Assembly (NCBI RefSeq): GCF_024347095.1
Contig: NZ_AP024903.1
Coordinates: 1,922,001-1,986,000, forward strand
Source of the DNA: Vibrio rhizosphaerae
GTDB lineage: Bacteria; Pseudomonadota; Gammaproteobacteria; Enterobacterales; Vibrionaceae
Direction: 5' to 3'
Length of the DNA: 64,000 bases
The position numbers and the translations under genes are program-made. The notes below the pieces were generated by a model. That model searched no databases and had not been told where the DNA came from. It worked only from the letters and a program-made list of their open reading frames with translations. Positions within the stretch are counted from its first letter, which is position 1; the number at the start of each line of letters is the position of its first letter. This document shows positions 8,495 to 17,819 of this stretch, one piece after another.

Positions 8495-8965
8495 GTTTGG
8501 GACGCAATGACTTTCTTCGATCTCATTGCCATCTCCGACTGCGCCCCAGGTACTTTTTCAAGGCCGAAAAAGTACCCCAAAAGGCCTAGAGTTTGAGTTC
8601 AGCGCACGTCATCAGGGTCGGATTGATTCGCATCCTGCTCAAGCAATCCTGAAAAATCGTCCATGATTTTTCACCCTGAGAGCATCGATCAATTTAGCTT
8701 CGTTTTAAACATGTTTCACTTCACTCAAACAAACCACCAATCAAAGAAAATCATTCAAGGATGAATGATTAGGCTTTTCCGGGCAGGACGCCCGTAAAAG
8801 CTGGTTCTGGACAACCCGCGACCAAGCCCAACAAAAAAGATTTTCTGGTTCGTCTTTCATCTCTGAAAGATGAACTGGCGCACAGAGCACCGATGCCTCT
8901 GAAACCGAAAAACACAATTGTGCGTCAAACTGCAACACCGGAAGGCTGGGAAGATAAAACTTGTA
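8495..8965. repeat. Structured repeat, copy G
   Basis: This is the last copy of the island. The stems are as in copy F, but the linker between S3 and S4 has diverged (TTTAGCTTCGTTTTAAACATG). Paired regions stay conserved while this unpaired linker drifts. The copy ends about 110 bp before the chorismate mutase gene. Confidence 0.82.
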
Positions 8966-9075
8966 ATACAAGTGTTTAGGACGCCCCCTTTCCTCAACAC
9001 CAGTCATAAAATCGATTGCGCCACCGACAAATCACTCTATGATAATCAATCTTATTCATAAAATATGAGGTAGTT

Positions 9076-9606
9076 ATGTTTAAAACGATAACCGTACTGG
9101 TCGTGGCATTGTTATCATTCAATGTATTCGCAGCCCCGACACCTGCGGAGATTTTTTCAACCATCAACCAGCGACTCAGTTATATGGAAGATGTCGCCTT
9201 GTACAAAGCCATCCACAGAAAACCGATTGAAGATCTTGAGCGTGAAGTGGTTGTGATTGACAAGGCGAGCCAGTCGGCAGCGCAAAAAGGATTGGATAAA
9301 CAGAGTGTGGTCGGATTTTTTAAAGCACAGATCTCAGCCGCCAAAGCGATACAGTATCGCTATCGTGCTGATTTATTAAGCCAGCCGACGGCCGCGCAAC
9401 CCAGAGACTTAAAAACGGTGATTCGCCCTGCGCTGATCAAACTCGGTAACCAAATTAATACCGATATTGCGGCGTATCTGCGCGACGGCGGGCACTTCTC
9501 CGCAAGCGACTATGCCACATTTAAAACCACGCTCAATTCAAAATACCTCATTAACGCAGATAAAAAAGCCCTGTTTCAAGCGCTGACTCAGATCCGTCTT
9601 CAATAA
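9076..9606 (+). CDS. aroQ: Periplasmic (AroQ-gamma type) chorismate mutase
   Basis: This is a 176-residue monofunctional chorismate mutase, which converts chorismate to prephenate. A signal peptide (MFKTITVLVVALLSFNVFAA) points to the periplasm, as in the *AroQ (gamma) group. The mature part starts with the helical mutase core INQRLSYMEDVALYKA, with the conserved Arg and Lys of the active site, then E-R-E-V-V. A C-terminal helical extension is as expected for the group. The ATG at 9076 has GAGGTAG just upstream. The substrate source for periplasmic forms is unclear. The gene marks the end of the repeat island on the plus strand. Confidence 0.87.
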   Translation: MFKTITVLVVALLSFNVFAAPTPAEIFSTINQRLSYMEDVALYKAIHRKPIEDLEREVVVIDKASQSAAQKGLDKQSVVGFFKAQISAAKAIQYRYRADLLSQPTAAQPRDLKTVIRPALIKLGNQINTDIAAYLRDGGHFSASDYATFKTTLNSKYLINADKKALFQALTQIRLQ

Positions 9607-10026
9607 CGATCTTGATGCAGGGCACGCCCGGTGCCCTGCTTAACGATGATCGGATATTCTCAGGTCATGCACCGAAAGAAACGCACAAAAACAGTTCTCC
9701 GTGCACAATCATTGCGCAAATCATCCCCTTGACGGCCGGTCTTCCCACTGATTTTACGAGCCTTTTCCGGCATAACATCGACGCTCTCAATTGCCGGAAT
9801 ATGGATCGTTTCACCACATCGAATCCCCACGAAACAACCACACTCTCTCGTTTGATGTAATCCACACCTACCCACACGGATATCACCACAGCCGTCTCTT
9901 CCCCCCTTGCACACCACCGAAACCATTCAGGCACACTTTAAGCATTGGACGTCTGTCATATTGTTGAAAACATGGATGTTGGGAAAGGATCTCATCGTCA
10001 TGAAATGGAATGAATGGAGGGCAATC
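9607..10026. other. Intergenic region before the permease gene
   Basis: It holds a perfect 9-bp hairpin, GCAGGGCAC (9617-9625) with GTGCCCTGC (9631-9639), right after the chorismate mutase stop. It could be a terminator but lacks a proper T-run. Overlapping open frames on both strands (9612-9934) have no ribosome binding site and no recognisable domain. I see nothing else. Confidence 0.4.
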
Positions 10027-11397
10027 ATGACCGAAAAATTGAAACCAACGCTGGGCACGATTCACCTGTGGGGAATTGCGGTCGGGCTTGTGATCTCCGG
10101 CGAATATTTTGGCTGGAGTTATGGCTGGGGCGTAGCCGGAACACTCGGCTTCCTGATTACCACAGCCTTAATTGCCATCATGTATACCTGTTTTATTTTT
10201 AGCTTTACGGAACTGACCGCCGCGATTCCACATGCGGGCGGGCCGTTTGCCTATAGCCGACGCGCTTTCGGCGAAATCGGCGGGCTTATTGCAGGTTATG
10301 CGACGCTGATTGAATTCGTTTTCGCGCCACCGGCGATTGCAATGGCCATCGGTGCTTATCTCAATGTTCAGTATCCCGGTTTGGATCCCAAATATGCCGC
10401 CGTCGGCGCTTATATTGTCTTCATGGGGCTGAACTGTCTGGGTGTCAAACTTGCCGCGACCTTTGAACTCTTGGTAACCATTTTAGCGGTGATTGAATTA
10501 TTGGTATTTATGGGCGTCGTCGCCCCCGGATTCAGTCTGGCGAACTTCACCGCCAACGGCTGGGCCGGTAGTGATACCTTTGGTGTTCACGCCATGACCG
10601 GAGTGTTTGCAGCCATTCCGTTTGCGATCTGGTTCTTTCTCGCTATCGAGGGTGCTGCTATGGCTGCGGAAGAGGCCAAAGATCCGAAACGAACCATTCC
10701 TGTTGCTTATATTTCCGGGATTCTGACGCTGGTTGTGCTGGCGATTGGTGTCATGATATTCGCCGGCGGTGCAGGAAACTGGCAAACCCTGTCAGGGATT
10801 AATGACCCGCTGCCCCAAGCGATGAAAATGATTGTCGGCGATAACTCTACCTGGCTGCATATGCTGGTCTGGATTGGCCTGTTTGGTCTGATTGCCAGTT
10901 TCCACGGCATTATTCTCGGCTATTCCCGCCAGTTTTTTGCTCTCGCCCGTGCCGGTTACATGCCCGCAGGTCTGGCAAAACTCTCGGCATTCAAGACCCC
11001 GCAACGTGCGATTATCACCGGTGGTATTATTGGAATTATTGCGATTTTCAGTGACGGGATCATTAATCTGCAAGGGATGAGTTTAACTGCCGCGATGATC
11101 ACTATGGCAGTCTTCGGGGCAATTGTGATGTATATCATGAGTATGCTCAGTCTGTTTAAACTGCGCCAGAGTGAACCCCACATGGTGCGCAGCTACCGGG
11201 CGCCGGGGTATCCGGTTGTTCCCGCCATTGCTTTGGTTTTATCGGTAATCTGCCTGATCGCCATGATCTGGTTTAATCTCATCATCGCCCTGTTATTCGC
11301 GGCTATGATGTTTGTCGGCTATCTCTATTTTCTGGCCACCAAATCTCAGCGTGCCAAAGCCAGCGAAGCCATGGTATTGAGTTCAGAACAAGTCTGA
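10027..11397 (+). CDS. eat: Ethanolamine-permease-type APC transporter
   Basis: The 456-residue APC-superfamily transporter has about 12 membrane segments. The N-terminus (TLGTIHLWGIAVGLVISGEY) and the G-G-P-F-A-Y-S-R-R-A-F stretch are characteristic of the ethanolamine permease group. It should import a small amine or amino acid across the inner membrane. I chose the ATG at 10027 because GGAGG lies 7 nt upstream; a longer reading to 9907 is unsupported. No ethanolamine ammonia-lyase gene is nearby. The next gene is a hydantoin/amino-acid racemase, so a different substrate such as an amino acid or hydantoin is possible. Confidence 0.82.
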   Translation: MTEKLKPTLGTIHLWGIAVGLVISGEYFGWSYGWGVAGTLGFLITTALIAIMYTCFIFSFTELTAAIPHAGGPFAYSRRAFGEIGGLIAGYATLIEFVFAPPAIAMAIGAYLNVQYPGLDPKYAAVGAYIVFMGLNCLGVKLAATFELLVTILAVIELLVFMGVVAPGFSLANFTANGWAGSDTFGVHAMTGVFAAIPFAIWFFLAIEGAAMAAEEAKDPKRTIPVAYISGILTLVVLAIGVMIFAGGAGNWQTLSGINDPLPQAMKMIVGDNSTWLHMLVWIGLFGLIASFHGIILGYSRQFFALARAGYMPAGLAKLSAFKTPQRAIITGGIIGIIAIFSDGIINLQGMSLTAAMITMAVFGAIVMYIMSMLSLFKLRQSEPHMVRSYRAPGYPVVPAIALVLSVICLIAMIWFNLIIALLFAAMMFVGYLYFLATKSQRAKASEAMVLSSEQV

Positions 11398-11408
11398 CCC
11401 GTGATTTA

Positions 11409-11460
11409 AGCGCGGCCTTCGGCTGATCGATGCAACGTTGATCAACCGAAGACCGTCGCT
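11409..11460 (+). terminator. Probable terminator after the permease gene
   Basis: An imperfect hairpin pairs CTTCGGCTGATC (from about 11418) with GATCAACCGAAG (about 11434-11445). The T-run is weak, so this may be an mRNA 3' stem rather than a strong terminator. Confidence 0.4.
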
Positions 11461-11525
11461 TGGTTTGATAAATACCTCAGCACCGGCTCACGAATTCACA
11501 TCCCATAAAACCGACAAGCCATGAT

Positions 11526-11595
11526 GTTTGAAATGAGAGCACGTTTGAAATTAGATTCAGTTGAAAATTGAATTGCGTTTGAAATTGTATACAAT
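11526..11595 (+). promoter_or_regulatory. Four 17-bp direct repeats plus palindrome upstream of racemase
   Basis: GTTTGAAAT occurs at 11526 and 11543, as GTTGAAAAT at 11560, and again at 11577, an exact 17-bp period over four units. The last unit runs into the palindrome ATTGTATACAAT (11584-11595), a half-site type used by several GntR-family regulators. The array ends about 57 bp upstream of the racemase ATG. It looks like a tandem operator for a regulator not encoded beside it. Confidence 0.6.
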
Positions 11596-11652
11596 CTGCA
11601 TCATGCTCTGAAAGACCCACCCAGTTCCCGAATTCATGGAGAGAATGAACCA

Positions 11653-12393
11653 ATGCGGATCCTCGTTGTTAACCCGAATACCACCACCACGATGACTGAA
11701 AAAGCATGTCTTGCAGCCCGGCAAGTGGCCTCGGAAGGCACTGAAATTATTGCAGTGACTTCGGCACACGGCCCGGTTTCAATTGAAGGCTATTACGATG
11801 AAGCGATGTCTGTGCCCGGTATGCTTCAGGCGATTCAGGCACATGACGATTTCGATGCCGTTGTGATTGCTTGTTTTGATGATACCGGTCTGGATGCAGC
11901 CCGTTGTATCACGGATAAACCGGTGATTGGGATTGGTGAAGCCGCTTACCGGGTGGCCTCGATGCTCGCCAATAAGTTCAGTGTTGTCACCACGCTGTCC
12001 CGCTCCGTTCCGGCACTGGAACACAATTTACTGCGTTACGGGATGGAACGACAGTGCATCCGCGTGCGTGCTTCTGACATTCCGGTGCTTGAATTAGAAC
12101 GGGACGGCTCAGAGGCCGCCCACAAAATAGCTCAGGAAATTGAGCTGGCGCTTCGCGACGATCGCGCAGAAGCAATCGTTCTCGGCTGTGCCGGGATGGT
12201 TGATCTGGCGGCACAGTTATCGGCTCAGTTCTCAGTCCCGGTGCTCGACGGGGTTACTTGTGCCGTGTCGCTGTGTGAAAGTCTGGTCAGACTGAACGTC
12301 AAAACTACCCGTCAGGGCGGCTACGCACCGCCACCGACTGAGAAAATGACCGCATCAGCCCTTCACGCCACCGGCTGTCAGGCCACCGACTAA
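11653..12393 (+). CDS. Asp/Glu/hydantoin racemase family protein
   Basis: The 246-residue protein belongs to the cofactor-independent two-cysteine racemases. The N-terminus [18 protein letters not shown] is typical. The two catalytic cysteines are visible in [12 protein letters not shown] and GCAGMVDLA. It probably racemises a hydantoin, allantoin or related compound; the exact substrate cannot be read from sequence. Its 3' end overlaps the convergent malG gene by 39 bp (12355-12393). The preceding transporter may supply its substrate, though they are separated by 255 bp and have separate control. Confidence 0.85.
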   Translation: MRILVVNPNTTTTMTEKACLAARQVASEGTEIIAVTSAHGPVSIEGYYDEAMSVPGMLQAIQAHDDFDAVVIACFDDTGLDAARCITDKPVIGIGEAAYRVASMLANKFSVVTTLSRSVPALEHNLLRYGMERQCIRVRASDIPVLELERDGSEAAHKIAQEIELALRDDRAEAIVLGCAGMVDLAAQLSAQFSVPVLDGVTCAVSLCESLVRLNVKTTRQGGYAPPPTEKMTASALHATGCQATD

Positions 12394-13245
12394 CCAGCGC
12401 TGTGCTAACAAGAACACCAGAGTGATCGGCAGTGCCGATAATACTGCGGCAGCGGCAAAGTCTCCCCACAGGTAGTTTTGCGGATACAGATACTGCTGCA
12501 TCCCGACCGCAAGGGTGTATTGATTGATGTCGGACAGTAGCAGCGATGCCACCGGAACTTCACCGACAGCGGCAATAAACGACAGAATGAATACCACCGC
12601 CAGAATCGGCACGGACAGCGGTAACAACACCAGACGGAAGGCCTGCCACGGTGTCGCTCCATCGAGTGCGGCAGCCTCTTCCAGCGAACCGTCAATGGTT
12701 TCAAAATACCCTTTGATGGTCCAGACATGGAGCGCGATACCACCGAGATAAGAGAAAATCAGCCCGCCGTGGGTATTCAACCCCAGAAACGGAATATACT
12801 GCCCCAACCTATCAAACAGGGCGTAAATCGCCACCAGCGCGAGTACAGCCGGGAACATCTGGAAGATCATCATCGCCTTTAAAATGAGACTTTTACCACC
12901 AAATTTCATCCGGGCAAACGCGTATGCCGATGTGGTAGACAGAGCGACGATCAGTACCGAGGAAACCGTGGCAACCTTGACCGAATTCCACAGCCAAGTC
13001 AAAACCGGAAACGGTGGCGGCGTGACGCTACCGTCCGCATGCGTCACCGCAAACCCCAGTGCCAATTTCCAGTGCTCCCAAGACGGATGCTCCGGGATAA
13101 GGCTCCCGGTGGCAAAGTTACCTTCTCGTAATGAGATTGCCACGATCATCAGCATCGGAAAAATAATCAGTGAGAGAAACAACCATAAGCCAATATGGGT
13201 TGCCCAGACCCGGTATTTCAAACTTTTTCCCTGAACCATTGCCAT
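12355..13245 (-). CDS. malG: Maltose/maltodextrin ABC permease MalG
   Basis: This is a 296-residue inner-membrane subunit of the MalFGK2 importer, the same length as known MalG. It has six expected membrane segments. The EAA loop that docks on MalK is [22 protein letters not shown] at about residues 189-210 (key residues E-A-A, D-G). The ATG at 13245 is preceded by AAGGAGG. It is the last gene of malEFG, 14 bp after malF. Confidence 0.96.
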   Translation of the reverse strand: MAMVQGKSLKYRVWATHIGLWLFLSLIIFPMLMIVAISLREGNFATGSLIPEHPSWEHWKLALGFAVTHADGSVTPPPFPVLTWLWNSVKVATVSSVLIVALSTTSAYAFARMKFGGKSLILKAMMIFQMFPAVLALVAIYALFDRLGQYIPFLGLNTHGGLIFSYLGGIALHVWTIKGYFETIDGSLEEAAALDGATPWQAFRLVLLPLSVPILAVVFILSFIAAVGEVPVASLLLSDINQYTLAVGMQQYLYPQNYLWGDFAAAAVLSALPITLVFLLAQRWLVGGLTAGGVKG

Positions 13246-13259
13246 AATGCAACGCCTCC

Positions 13260-14825
13260 TTAATCCTGTCCTGCACGCGTGAAACGAAGATTGATTAATG
13301 CCAATGCACCCACCAGTAAGAAAATCAGGGTCGCAATCGCACTGGCCAGACCGAAATCGCGGCCGCCGCTGCCCTCAAAGGCTATCCGGTAGGTGTAGCT
13401 GACCAGCAAATCCGTATAGCCGGCCGGCTCGGTTGTGCCAATCATATTCGGCCCGCCGCCGGTCAGCAGATAAATCATCACGAAATTATTAAAATTGAAT
13501 GCGAAGCTGGCGATCAACAGCGGGGTTAACGGCTTGATCATCAATGGCAGGGTAATTTTAGTAAAATTATACAGCGGCCCTGCCCCGTCGATGGCCGATG
13601 CTTCGTAGAGGTCTTCGGGAATCGCTTTGAGCAACCCCATACATAAAATCATCATGTAGGGAAAACCCAGCCAAGTGTTGACCGCAATCACCATCACCCG
13701 CGCCATAATGGGATCGGAAAACCATGCCGGTTTCAGACCGAACAGCGCATTCAACACCATGTTGATTTCACCGAAACTTTGATTGAACAATCCTTTAAAA
13801 ATCAGGATCGAAATAAAAGCCGGCACCGCATAAGGTAAAATCAGCAGCACACGATAGACCGACCGTCCGCGCAACGCTTCCCACTGCACGACACTGGCGA
13901 GCACCAAGCCAATGATTAGAGTTAGCCCGACGGTCAGAGCGGAAAAAACTACCGTCCAGATAAAAATACTGATGAAGGGTTCTTTGATACCGTCATCCTG
14001 CCATACCCGTTGAAAATTAGTCGCGCCGATGTTGACGATAAATCCGGGAGAAATCGGATCCCGATAAAACTGACCGTTTTGATCCACCGGCTGATAAAAA
14101 CCGATGTCCATATTGGGCTTGAGTAATTCACCACTTTGCCGGTTACGCAGAGTCACGCCATCATCCAGCAATTGATATCTGGGGGCAATCGCTGAGAATC
14201 GCCGCAACCCATTCATCCGAATGGTCTGCTTTTGTGGGGTGACTAGTTTCAGTCCGGCCAGCGTATCCCGATGCTGAATCACCGTCTTCAATGACTCTTT
14301 GCGCCACTCTTGCGGCAGTTGCATCGGCGTTAATGGCAACGATTGAGCGACATGGCGGCCCAGTGAAAATACCGGTGTGGTCAGTAAATGCTCTCCGTCA
14401 CGGACGACCAAACGATAGCCGTCTGACGCATGGTACAGGGTAAAAGGATAGTTCTGACCGCTTTGGTAAGTCTGGTCGAGTAACACGGTCTGAGCCCGTT
14501 CCAGCGAGAGCTGATTTTTGGCACTGTAATTGGTGAATGAGAGTCCGATGGTGTAAACCAGCGGAAACAGAATAAACAGGATCATCCCGGCGATCCCGGG
14601 ATAAATATAGCGATGCGCGTAGGTTTTCCGACTGCCAAAGATGTAGAGTGCCAGCGCTGTCAGCACGATGGTTAACAAAGCAAATGCAATTTCTCCGCGC
14701 GCATACATCATGATACTGGCATAACCGTTCAGGATACCTATCGCAAACAGGGTTACCCATTTGATCCACTTGATTTTATCACCGGTACTCAAACTGCCGG
14801 GGTCTGCTTTCTGAACGAACTGCAT
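13260..14825 (-). CDS. malF: Maltose/maltodextrin ABC permease MalF
   Basis: This is the 521-residue partner of MalG. It has three N-terminal hydrophobic segments and a large periplasmic loop (about residues 95-280) that contacts MalE. A C-terminal permease core has the EAA motif [14 protein letters not shown]. Length matches known MalF. AGGAAG lies 4 nt before the ATG. The 105-bp gap to malE contains a long hairpin that may set the MalE-to-MalF expression ratio. Confidence 0.96.
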   Translation of the reverse strand: MQFVQKADPGSLSTGDKIKWIKWVTLFAIGILNGYASIMMYARGEIAFALLTIVLTALALYIFGSRKTYAHRYIYPGIAGMILFILFPLVYTIGLSFTNYSAKNQLSLERAQTVLLDQTYQSGQNYPFTLYHASDGYRLVVRDGEHLLTTPVFSLGRHVAQSLPLTPMQLPQEWRKESLKTVIQHRDTLAGLKLVTPQKQTIRMNGLRRFSAIAPRYQLLDDGVTLRNRQSGELLKPNMDIGFYQPVDQNGQFYRDPISPGFIVNIGATNFQRVWQDDGIKEPFISIFIWTVVFSALTVGLTLIIGLVLASVVQWEALRGRSVYRVLLILPYAVPAFISILIFKGLFNQSFGEINMVLNALFGLKPAWFSDPIMARVMVIAVNTWLGFPYMMILCMGLLKAIPEDLYEASAIDGAGPLYNFTKITLPLMIKPLTPLLIASFAFNFNNFVMIYLLTGGGPNMIGTTEPAGYTDLLVSYTYRIAFEGSGGRDFGLASAIATLIFLLVGALALINLRFTRAGQD

Positions 14826-14857
14826 AAAACTTCCTGAAATCTAATCAAGCTAATTCA

Positions 14858-14922
14858 GGTCAGGCGATACGCCACTCATGGATCATCACAGATGAATCAT
14901 GACGGCTCAGTATTGCCTGACC
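14858..14922 (-). promoter_or_regulatory. Intercistronic hairpin between malE and malF
   Basis: GGTCAGGC (14858-14865) pairs with GCCTGACC (14915-14922), and an imperfect inner stem is possible. Its place matches the REP-type structures that protect malE mRNA in enteric bacteria, so a similar role in keeping MalE more abundant than MalFG is likely. Confidence 0.55.
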
Positions 14923-14930
14923 CGCTTCCA

Positions 14931-16127
14931 TTAATGTGCAATTTGCTTTTGCGCATCAGTCAGTGCCGCATCAACCGGCTGACGACCATCGACGACATTG
15001 ATGATGGCATTTTTCATCGCGCTCCAGAATGCATTCATCTGCGGTATATTTGGCATAATTTCACCATATGTCGCATTGTACATGGTGGCAGCAATACGCG
15101 GATCGCTGGAAAGTTTTTGCTGATAAGATTTCAACGCGACCGCACCCAGCGGTTTATCCGCATTCACCATCGCCAGCCCCTCATCGGTCAACAGATAGTG
15201 TTCAATAAATTCAACCGCGAGATCTTTATTCGGTGAAGCGGTGCTGATTCCGGCAGAAAGAACCCCGACAAACGGTTTTGAGTTTTGACCGTTTAACTTC
15301 GGCAGCGTAGTGACACCGTAATGAATGCCGGATTTATCAATGTTGCCCCAACTCCACGGCCCGTTAATGGTCATGGCCGTCTTACCTTTGGTAAACTCGG
15401 ACTCAGACACCGAGTAATCCATATCCGGTGAAATGACATGGCTATCGACCAGCCCTTTCAGGAACGTCATCGCTTTACGGACTCCGGGCTTGTTAACCCC
15501 GATATCATGGATGTCATAACCTTTATCATCACTGAATTTAAACGCATACCCGCCATCGGCAGCCAGCAATGGCCAAGTAAAGTACGGCTCTTTCAGATTC
15601 CACATAATCGCGCTTTTACCCTGTTTGCTCAGCTTGTCATTCAGTTTGGCGATATCCTCCCAGTTTTTGGGCGGCTCAGGTACCAGATCCTTATTATAAA
15701 TCAGCGACAGTGACTCAACGGCCACCGGATAACCGATGTATTTGCCATGATACTTAACGGCATCCCAGGTGAAATCGAACATGTTGGCTTTGAGTTCCGG
15801 GGAAGGATGAATTTCTGCAAGTAAACCGGCTTCCGCATATCCGCCAAACCGGTCATGAGCCCAAAAAACGATATCCGGCCCGTCGCCGGTGGCGGCGGTC
15901 TGCGGGAATTTATCCTGTAACGCATCCGGGTGGAGAACGGTGACCGGAATCCCGGTATCTTGTTCAAATTTTTTACCAACTTCCGCCAGACCGTTGTAGC
16001 CCTTATCTCCATTAATCCAGATTGTAAGCTGTCCTTCCGCAATGGCAGCGTGTGCGCTCAAACTCAGACTCAACGAGCCCAGAGCCGTACAGGTGCATAT
16101 CGCGACAGCGTGTAGGGTCTTTTTCAT
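14931..16127 (-). CDS. malE: Maltose/maltodextrin-binding protein MalE
   Basis: This is a 398-residue periplasmic solute-binding protein. The signal peptide is [20 protein letters not shown] and onward to AHA, with the mature part starting [20 protein letters not shown] as in known MalE. It delivers maltodextrins to MalFGK. I chose the ATG at 16127 because it gives a proper signal peptide and AAGGAT upstream; a longer reading to 16256 has no support. It is the first gene of malEFG and diverges from malK. Confidence 0.96.
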   Translation of the reverse strand: MKKTLHAVAICTCTALGSLSLSLSAHAAIAEGQLTIWINGDKGYNGLAEVGKKFEQDTGIPVTVLHPDALQDKFPQTAATGDGPDIVFWAHDRFGGYAEAGLLAEIHPSPELKANMFDFTWDAVKYHGKYIGYPVAVESLSLIYNKDLVPEPPKNWEDIAKLNDKLSKQGKSAIMWNLKEPYFTWPLLAADGGYAFKFSDDKGYDIHDIGVNKPGVRKAMTFLKGLVDSHVISPDMDYSVSESEFTKGKTAMTINGPWSWGNIDKSGIHYGVTTLPKLNGQNSKPFVGVLSAGISTASPNKDLAVEFIEHYLLTDEGLAMVNADKPLGAVALKSYQQKLSSDPRIAATMYNATYGEIMPNIPQMNAFWSAMKNAIINVVDGRQPVDAALTDAQKQIAH

Positions 16128-16596
16128 GCGCTTATCCTTATTGTTCACTTGTCGTAGGAGGTGATGCCATATGATGAAAAATATTGTTGTATTCATCATC
16201 ATCCTGAGCCCTACGCCCCTGAGAGATAACGGTCTTTTCGTGACTCCCATCAACATCTACGTGACCGAATTCCTGAAAAGATAGATAAAATGTGACAGAT
16301 AACACTATTCCCCCCGCTTTCTGAGCCGCCCGCATCGGCCCAGACCTCCGCCCTTGACGGTTGCTAATCCTTTGTTGTCCGCCCCGCGGATTCACCGACA
16401 GGAGGATGCACAGCGTCATCCTTTCACGCATACTACACTCAAGTCACCACTGCGACGCACAGTCCGAGCAACGTCCGTACAAAGTACATACAAAGTACAG
16501 GCAAGGTGAAACAACACCCGCTCATGAGGTTTAGCCACTGAGCATGGCTGAGCCCTTTACATGTCACAAATCTATATTTGAGTTAAGGATGATCGA
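16128..16596. promoter_or_regulatory. Divergent malEFG / malK control region
   Basis: This 469-bp gap separates the two divergent transport operons. It holds several matches to the MalT-box core GGA(T/G)GA in both orientations: GGAGGATGCA at 16401-16410, an inverted TCATCCT at 16416-16422, GGAGGTGATG near 16157-16166, and an inverted CATCATCCTGAG near 16196-16206. Together they fit a MalT-activated divergent promoter. Individual boxes are not proven. Confidence 0.55.
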
Positions 16597-17736
16597 ATGG
16601 CAAGTGTCACCCTGAAAAATGTATCAAAGGCTTATAATGATGTCGTGATCACCAAGGATGTGAATCTGGAGATCCACGATGGTGAGTTTGTCGTGTTCGT
16701 CGGCCCGTCAGGATGCGGTAAATCGACCCTGTTACGCTGTATTGCCGGTCTGGAAGATATCACCTCGGGTGATTTGTATATCGGTGAACAGCGCGTCAAT
16801 GATATTGAGCCATCCAAAAGAGGGGTGGGCATGGTTTTTCAGTCCTATGCCCTTTATCCGCATCTAAACTTGTATGACAACATGTCGTTTGGCCTCAAGC
16901 TAGCCAAAGCCGATAAGAAAGCTATTCACGCACGCGTTGTGGAAGCGGCGGAAATCCTTCAGCTCGGCCACTTGCTGGACCGTCAGCCCAAAGCATTATC
17001 CGGTGGCCAGCGTCAGCGGGTTGCGATTGGCCGGACTTTGGTCTCAAGACCGAATGTGTTTCTCTTGGATGAACCGCTTTCGAATCTCGATGCGTCTTTA
17101 CGGGTCAATATGCGCAGTGAAATTACCAAATTACAGCGTCAGCTTGGCTGCACCATGATTTATGTCACGCACGATCAGGTTGAAGCCATGACCATGGCGG
17201 ATAAGATCGTGGTGCTGCAATCGGGGTCTGTCGCTCAGGTCGGTCAGCCGCTGGCACTCTATCATTATCCGAAAAATCGCTTTGTGGCCGGTTTTATCGG
17301 CTCACCGAAAATGAATTTTATGACCGTCAATGTCGAAGCCGCGGAACCGGAGCGAGTCATGGTGCAATTACCCAATGGTGAGACCTTCTGGATTCCGGTT
17401 CAAGGCGATCAGGTTCGTCCGGGCGAACGAATGTCTCTGGGGATTCGTCCCGAGCATTTAATCAGTGCCGAATCCGCGACATTCACCGTATCAGGCAAAG
17501 TGCAGATTGTGGAAAAACTCGGCTACGAAACGCAGATCTATCTGCATTTGAAAGGGGCAGATGCCAATGTGATTTATCGGGCGATGGATACCCTGGATGT
17601 GGCGGTCGGTGATTCGTATACCATCGGTATTGAACCGAACCGTTGCCATCTATTCCACAGTGATGGCCGGGCTTGTCCGAGACGTTATCGTGAAAAAGGC
17701 GTGGATTTCGATACACTTTTCGATGATGCGTCTTAA
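16597..17736 (+). CDS. malK: Maltose/maltodextrin ABC ATPase MalK
   Basis: This is a 379-residue ATPase of the MalFGK2 importer. Walker A is GPSGCGKST (residues 36-44), the signature is LSGGQRQR, Walker B is [12 protein letters not shown], and the switch His is in YVTHDQ. The C-terminal TOBE/regulatory domain is present (GIRPEHL...[14 protein letters not shown]); in enteric MalK it binds MalT and EIIA-Glc. About eight extra residues follow the usual end. It stands alone, divergent from malEFG, and is not joined to lamB as in E. coli. Confidence 0.96.
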   Translation: MASVTLKNVSKAYNDVVITKDVNLEIHDGEFVVFVGPSGCGKSTLLRCIAGLEDITSGDLYIGEQRVNDIEPSKRGVGMVFQSYALYPHLNLYDNMSFGLKLAKADKKAIHARVVEAAEILQLGHLLDRQPKALSGGQRQRVAIGRTLVSRPNVFLLDEPLSNLDASLRVNMRSEITKLQRQLGCTMIYVTHDQVEAMTMADKIVVLQSGSVAQVGQPLALYHYPKNRFVAGFIGSPKMNFMTVNVEAAEPERVMVQLPNGETFWIPVQGDQVRPGERMSLGIRPEHLISAESATFTVSGKVQIVEKLGYETQIYLHLKGADANVIYRAMDTLDVAVGDSYTIGIEPNRCHLFHSDGRACPRRYREKGVDFDTLFDDAS

Positions 17737-17758
17737 CTCGGAGACGCCTTGCCGCATC

Positions 17759-17792
17759 AAAACACCGGTTCTCGTTTGAGAACCGGTGTTTT
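17759..17792. terminator. Bidirectional terminator between malK and malQ
   Basis: AAAACACCGGTTCTC (17759-17773) and GAGAACCGGTGTTTT (17778-17792) form a perfect 15-bp stem with a GTTT loop and A/T tails on both sides. It serves convergent malK and malPQ. Confidence 0.85.
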
Positions 17793-17819
17793 GATCTTTC
17801 AAGCTTTTCAGAGATCGAG

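Noticed and set aside
541-8965. Insertion sequence or transposon as the source of the repeats
   Set aside because: No transposase frame, no terminal inverted repeats and no target duplications are visible. A non-autonomous element mobilised from elsewhere cannot be excluded.
9612-9934. Small genes on either strand between chorismate mutase and permease
   Set aside because: Overlapping open frames in several phases without ribosome binding sites or domains.
10498-11183. Minus-strand ORFs opposite the permease gene
   Set aside because: Antisense to a well-supported membrane transporter; no domains.
14398-14769. 123-codon ORF inside malF on the same strand
   Set aside because: It is an out-of-frame shadow of MalF, which has clear family identity.
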